The notes under the pieces are model-generated. The model had not been told where the DNA came from. It saw only the letters and a list, made by a program, of their open reading frames with translations, and searched no databases. A program made the translations under genes and the position numbers. Shown piece after piece: positions 61,301-64,000 of a stretch of 64,000 nucleotides of DNA (position 1 is its first letter; the number at the start of each line of letters is the position of its first letter). This DNA comes from an uncultured Marinilabiliaceae bacterium (GTDB taxonomy: Bacteria; Bacteroidota; Bacteroidia; Bacteroidales; Marinilabiliaceae), in assembly GCA_937920475.1 (NCBI GenBank), contig CALEUX010000074.1, positions 1 through 64,000 on the forward strand, written 5' to 3'.

Positions 61301-62234
61301 TATTACACTTCACGAAGGGGAGATAAGTTGTTTTAGTGAACTTAACCAAGGGTCAACATTTAAATTATCTGTGCCAGTTAAAGTTCCTTTGGAGCCTAAA
61401 ATAGAAGAGGTAACCGAAACAGACATCAATATTTCTGGAAATGCTGACATTATTGAGCCCCAAGTGTTGCAGCAAAAATCGTTTAGCATAGTTGTAGTTG
61501 AAGATAATGATGATTTACGCCACTTTTTGGAGCAAACGCTTCAATCGGAATTTTTGATAGCTTCGGCCAGGAATGGCGCAGATGGTTGGGAAATCATTCA
61601 AAAGGAGATTCCAGACTTAATTATTTCTGATATAATGATGCCCCAAATGGATGGGTTTGAATTATGCCGTTTGGTTAAATCTACTTATGAAACTTCGTGC
61701 ATACCAGTTATCCTGCTTACTTCTTTATCCGATAAAACCGACCAATTACAAGGCTTGGGTTTAGGTGCCGATGATTATTTAACTAAACCATTCGATATAC
61801 CGTTACTAAAACAACGTATCAGAACCATTATTGCAAACCGACAGGTTGTGCGGGAGAAAGCTCTTAAATTAATTAAGGGTAGCGATAATGAGCCTATTTT
61901 ATCGAACGAATTAAACGATCAGTTTTTAAAAAAGGCGATCGAAGTTGTACGTAATAATATGTCGAATACCGAGTTTAATAAGGATTTATTTGCAAAGGAA
62001 CTAAATGTGAGTGGTTCTTTATTATACAAGAAAATTAAGAGTCTTACCGATCAGTCTCCTTCCGATTTTATTAAATCCATCCGCTTAACGCATTCGCTGG
62101 AATTATTGCAATCGCGCAATTATACGATAACAGAAGTAAGTGAAAATTGCGGTTTTGCGGCCGTTGGGTATTTCAGCACTGTATTTAAAAGGCATTTTGG
62201 AAAATCGCCATCCGACATTCTGGAGGATGTTTGA
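58332..62234 (+). CDS. Hybrid two-component system regulator (HTCS): periplasmic sensor, Y_Y_Y, HisKA/HATPase, REC, AraC-type HTH
   Basis: Reg_prop-like repeats, 'FFANTAHDMRTSLTLIKAPLDEL', 'GSGIGLLLAKKYI', 'VVVEDNDDLRHFLEQTL', AraC 'EVSENCGFAAVGYFSTVFKRHFGKSPSDI'. Confidence 0.97.
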   Translation: MSMLEKKQPKHNSLLVKLFMLAILFLMSVSSYAKISFYNINDLFGISMRETASACMDDYGFVWVSSKTGIMRLTEDDYRIYQLPYDSPNIISVKLVFKNSKLYAYTNNGQIFQYNAVFDRFDKIVNLGRELNFSYLMVYNMLIDSQGNFWVSSSIGLISYKNKSTKVYIEGVEFNFIEWYDDGTLILSTRNEIALFDAINGKLDFKLSDLPTKQTNISKLYFDKAANKIWIGTMSMGLLIYDLSAKTFTNVAGIPKQPILAMDFISDSIMLVGIDGQGLWEVDKVKLTIENVYKENSDNPNSIRGNGIYDIFYDKANTVWVCTYSGGVSYFKQTPPLVTHLEHITNESNSLVNNDVNDVLEDSRGFLWFATNNGVSRWNLETNKWSSYYYNKQEQAQVFLSLCEDAEGNIWAGTYASGVYIINGATGKEMRHLPQSSNDSLFNNSFIFDILRDSNDNIWSVGTQGDVISYDSKTRKFRNYGFQSVYSIKEYKDNKMLLGCSFGLSILNKETGAMNILLSGYLVHDLLVYDNHVWLCTIGEGLVQFNMVTGSIVKYNTEAGLPSNFVNSIYYDDGYFWLGTENGICKFNPETKSVETFPSIAPLWRLAYNRHSYFKRSNGEIMWGTNRGVVMFNPSLIHQTHSNGRIFIQDISVLGRSLRSGILNELSSPVNSLDLLHFKHNHNTLSIEMLPMGMAYGAKFSWKLEGLDPEWTKPTNNRILNYTNLPTGTFVLKIRMYDNSLSEIVDERVITIVKAPPFWSTWWFLSLVTLVLLGTFIFSMKYYIGLINQYHSEEKIRFFANTAHDMRTSLTLIKAPLDELSNEPGLTANGKYFLKTAKVQAERLAKVVTQLMDFQKADVGKEQLALESVNLVELIKQRVVIFQSVARKNKIHIEFSSAHANCFSMVDQAMIEKVVDNLLSNAIKYSRPEGKVEVLFSNTASHWVLDVKDYGIGISKEAQRQLFKEFYRGENAVNSKIVGSGIGLLLAKKYITLHEGEISCFSELNQGSTFKLSVPVKVPLEPKIEEVTETDINISGNADIIEPQVLQQKSFSIVVVEDNDDLRHFLEQTLQSEFLIASARNGADGWEIIQKEIPDLIISDIMMPQMDGFELCRLVKSTYETSCIPVILLTSLSDKTDQLQGLGLGADDYLTKPFDIPLLKQRIRTIIANRQVVREKALKLIKGSDNEPILSNELNDQFLKKAIEVVRNNMSNTEFNKDLFAKELNVSGSLLYKKIKSLTDQSPSDFIKSIRLTHSLELLQSRNYTITEVSENCGFAAVGYFSTVFKRHFGKSPSDILEDV

Positions 62235-62379
62235 ATTATTATTGGTATTATTTGATACTATTTTTACCGGCTTTGGTAGGCCTACAGGTACCAAAAGCTA
62301 TCAACTCCTTTTCTATTAGAACATAAATTAATAACGCTACTTTCCTTTAGATTTTAAGACAAGATGCTATAATGCAGGC

Positions 62380-62545
62380 TAATTGTGGTGTCCCTACAGG
62401 ACACTGAAAATTGGGGGCAATTCTTCTCTACCGATATTCTGTACCTGACGGCACAGTCCTGTTGGGGATTAAAGGTCGGTAAAACAATTAGTTGAGGATT
62501 GAATTGTTGTCTTGTTAGGGACAAAACAACTTTTACCGGATAGCA
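62380..62545. repeat. Composite palindromic intergenic element
   Basis: GTGTCC-CTACA-GGACAC hairpin (62388-62404), CTACCGATA...TCGGTAAA inverted pair, GTTGT..GGGACAAAACAAC. Confidence 0.5.
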
Positions 62546-62931
62546 GTGATAAAATTTAAACAGCTACTCTCATGTCAATCATAATCAGGCGCCAGATGTT
62601 AGTTCTTAGCTGTTAAATGCTATGAACTACCAAACTAAGAACTAAAAAACTTCTGCCTTTTTATTTGTTCCTGCTTATTTTTATGTCAACATATATTAAC
62701 AAAGGCAAAAAAATGTCAACTTGGTTTGTGTCTTTAAAGTGTGAAAATATCTTTTTATTTTAAGAGCTATAGATAAATACAATGAGTAGATATGCCGTTC
62801 AAGAATAAAAAAAGAGGCTTTATAAATGTTTGTTTTTTAATCGTATATCGCTTTGTTGTATCGCGGTAAAGACTAAATTGCTGAAATTGAACTTGTTTGC
62901 ATTGTTTGATAAAAATTTACACTATTTCACA

Positions 62932-62970
62932 AATATCTAAAATTGAAAAATGAATATCTAAAATTAAAAA
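62932..62970 (+). promoter_or_regulatory. Direct repeat AATATCTAAAATT(G/A)AAAA, 21-bp period; candidate HTCS operator
   Basis: Copies start at 62932 and 62953, upstream of TACATTTG at 62991. Confidence 0.5.
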
Positions 62971-62990
62971 CCTTTAAAGCAAGGGAAAAT

Positions 62991-62998
62991 TACATTTG
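62991..62998 (+). promoter_or_regulatory. Candidate -7 element TACATTTG of terminal susC
   Basis: Matches TAnnTTTG; would give a 5' UTR of about 215 nt. Confidence 0.45.
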
Positions 62999-63221
62999 TG
63001 TGGTGTATTAAGTGTTTATTAATGTTAAAACTTCTAATTAAAAATGTATGAGAATATCAAAACAGGGTAGAATGCAAATTATTGTACCGTTCCGGAAATG
63101 TTTAATCAGGGATTTTTCTCATTAAAAAAATACCAGAACAAACAGAACAGTATGGAATATATAATCCGGAATAAAGCAATTAGTTTCAGTTGCCTCTGGC
63201 AATAATCCAAATTCAAACAAT

Positions 63222-64000
63222 ATGAAAAAAATTAGAAAACGTATTTACCACCATTGTTTAAGGTGGATAAATTTAAAGCTGATGATTTCCCTTTTGCTTT
63301 TGGCAGTGGGGGTGAATCTGCTGGCCCAGCAAAGGCAAACTGTTCGGGGAACTGTTGTCGACTCGGCCAATGAGCCATTAATCGGGGTGGCAGTTACAGT
63401 TAAAAATAACCCCGGAGTAGGGGTTGTAACCGACATTGATGGAAAATTCTCAATTACACTGGAAGGCAACAACACAGTGTTGGAGTTTTCATTCCTTGGA
63501 ATGGAGCGCCAAAGCATTGATGTAAAAGGTCGCAGTGACATCAGGGTGGTGATGAAAGAAGACACCAAGATTTTCGATGAGGTTATTATTGTTGGTTACG
63601 GACAGCAGCGCAAAGCGAGTGTGGTAGGTGCTATTACCCAAACTACCGGTGAAGTGCTCGAACGTGCCGCTGGTATAACCAATATTGCCGGTGCATTAAC
63701 CGGAACATTACCGGGTGTAACCACCATTTCAAGTTCGGGTATGCCTGGCGAAGAAGAGCCAATGGTGCTTATTCGTTCGGCCAGTTCATGGAACAACCGC
63801 GAACCACTGGTTTTGGTCGATGGTATTGAGCGCCCGATGAGCAGTGTGGACATTAGTTCAGTACAGAATATTTCTGTATTGAAAGATGCCTCGGCCACCG
63901 CCGTTTATGGTGTGAAAGGTGCCAATGGGGTTATTCTTATTACCACCAAACGTGGACGCGAAGGTTCTGCAAAAATTGACGTTGGTGCCAATGTTACTTT
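63222..64000 (+). CDS. SusC/RagA-family TonB-linked outer membrane protein, 3' truncated by window end
   Basis: Translation from ATG 63222: MKKIRKRIYHHCLRWINLKLMISLLLLAVGVNLLAQQRQTVRGTVVDSANEPLIGVAVTVKNN...EPLVLVDGIERPMSS...VLKDASATAVYGVKGANGVILITTKRG; absent from the ORF track because no stop lies in the window. Confidence 0.96.
   Translation, partial: MKKIRKRIYHHCLRWINLKLMISLLLLAVGVNLLAQQRQTVRGTVVDSANEPLIGVAVTVKNNPGVGVVTDIDGKFSITLEGNNTVLEFSFLGMERQSIDVKGRSDIRVVMKEDTKIFDEVIIVGYGQQRKASVVGAITQTTGEVLERAAGITNIAGALTGTLPGVTTISSSGMPGEEEPMVLIRSASSWNNREPLVLVDGIERPMSSVDISSVQNISVLKDASATAVYGVKGANGVILITTKRGREGSAKIDVGANVT

Noticed and set aside
1-64000. CRISPR arrays, prophage, integrase, retron or defence-system genes
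   Set aside because: No regularly spaced repeat array and no recognisable cas, phage, recombinase or reverse transcriptase ORF; HigBA is the only TA-type module.

Overview
This 64-kb window is a Bacteroidetes chromosome segment (probably Bacteroidales/Marinilabiliales-like, inferred from SusC/SusD pairs, an HTCS regulator, TAnnTTTG promoter motifs and the gene content). It holds: (i) a minus-strand envelope cluster (PpiD/SurA-like PPIase, CorC/GldE-like protein, LptC, TPR protein, OM barrel, CoaX), an orphan REC-PAS response regulator and mfd; (ii) an apparently complete beta-(galacto)mannan utilisation locus (SusC, SusD, two IPT/TIG surface glycan-binding candidates, GH27, GH26, GH130, cellobiose/mannobiose 2-epimerase, GPH transporter) with no regulator nearby; (iii) a HigBA toxin-antitoxin pair, a candidate small RNA, tRNA-Val(GAC), transketolase and PdxB; (iv) a tightly overlapping RDD/SpoIIM/DUF4129/DUF4350/MoxR/DUF58 cluster; (v) a patatin-BamA fusion, shikimate kinase and topoisomerase IV (parE, parC); (vi) an L-arabinose locus (GH51, araA, SSS symporter, araD, araB, HTCS) followed by a SusC gene cut off by the window edge and missing from the ORF track. 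The least explained signals are non-coding: two families of dispersed AT-rich intergenic repeats, a long imperfect inverted repeat upstream of the mannan locus, overlapping palindromes upstream of araA, a 21-bp-spaced direct repeat upstream of the terminal susC, and a promoter-terminator unit with no ORF. I found no clear novel protein system. All family assignments come from reading the sequences, with no database search.
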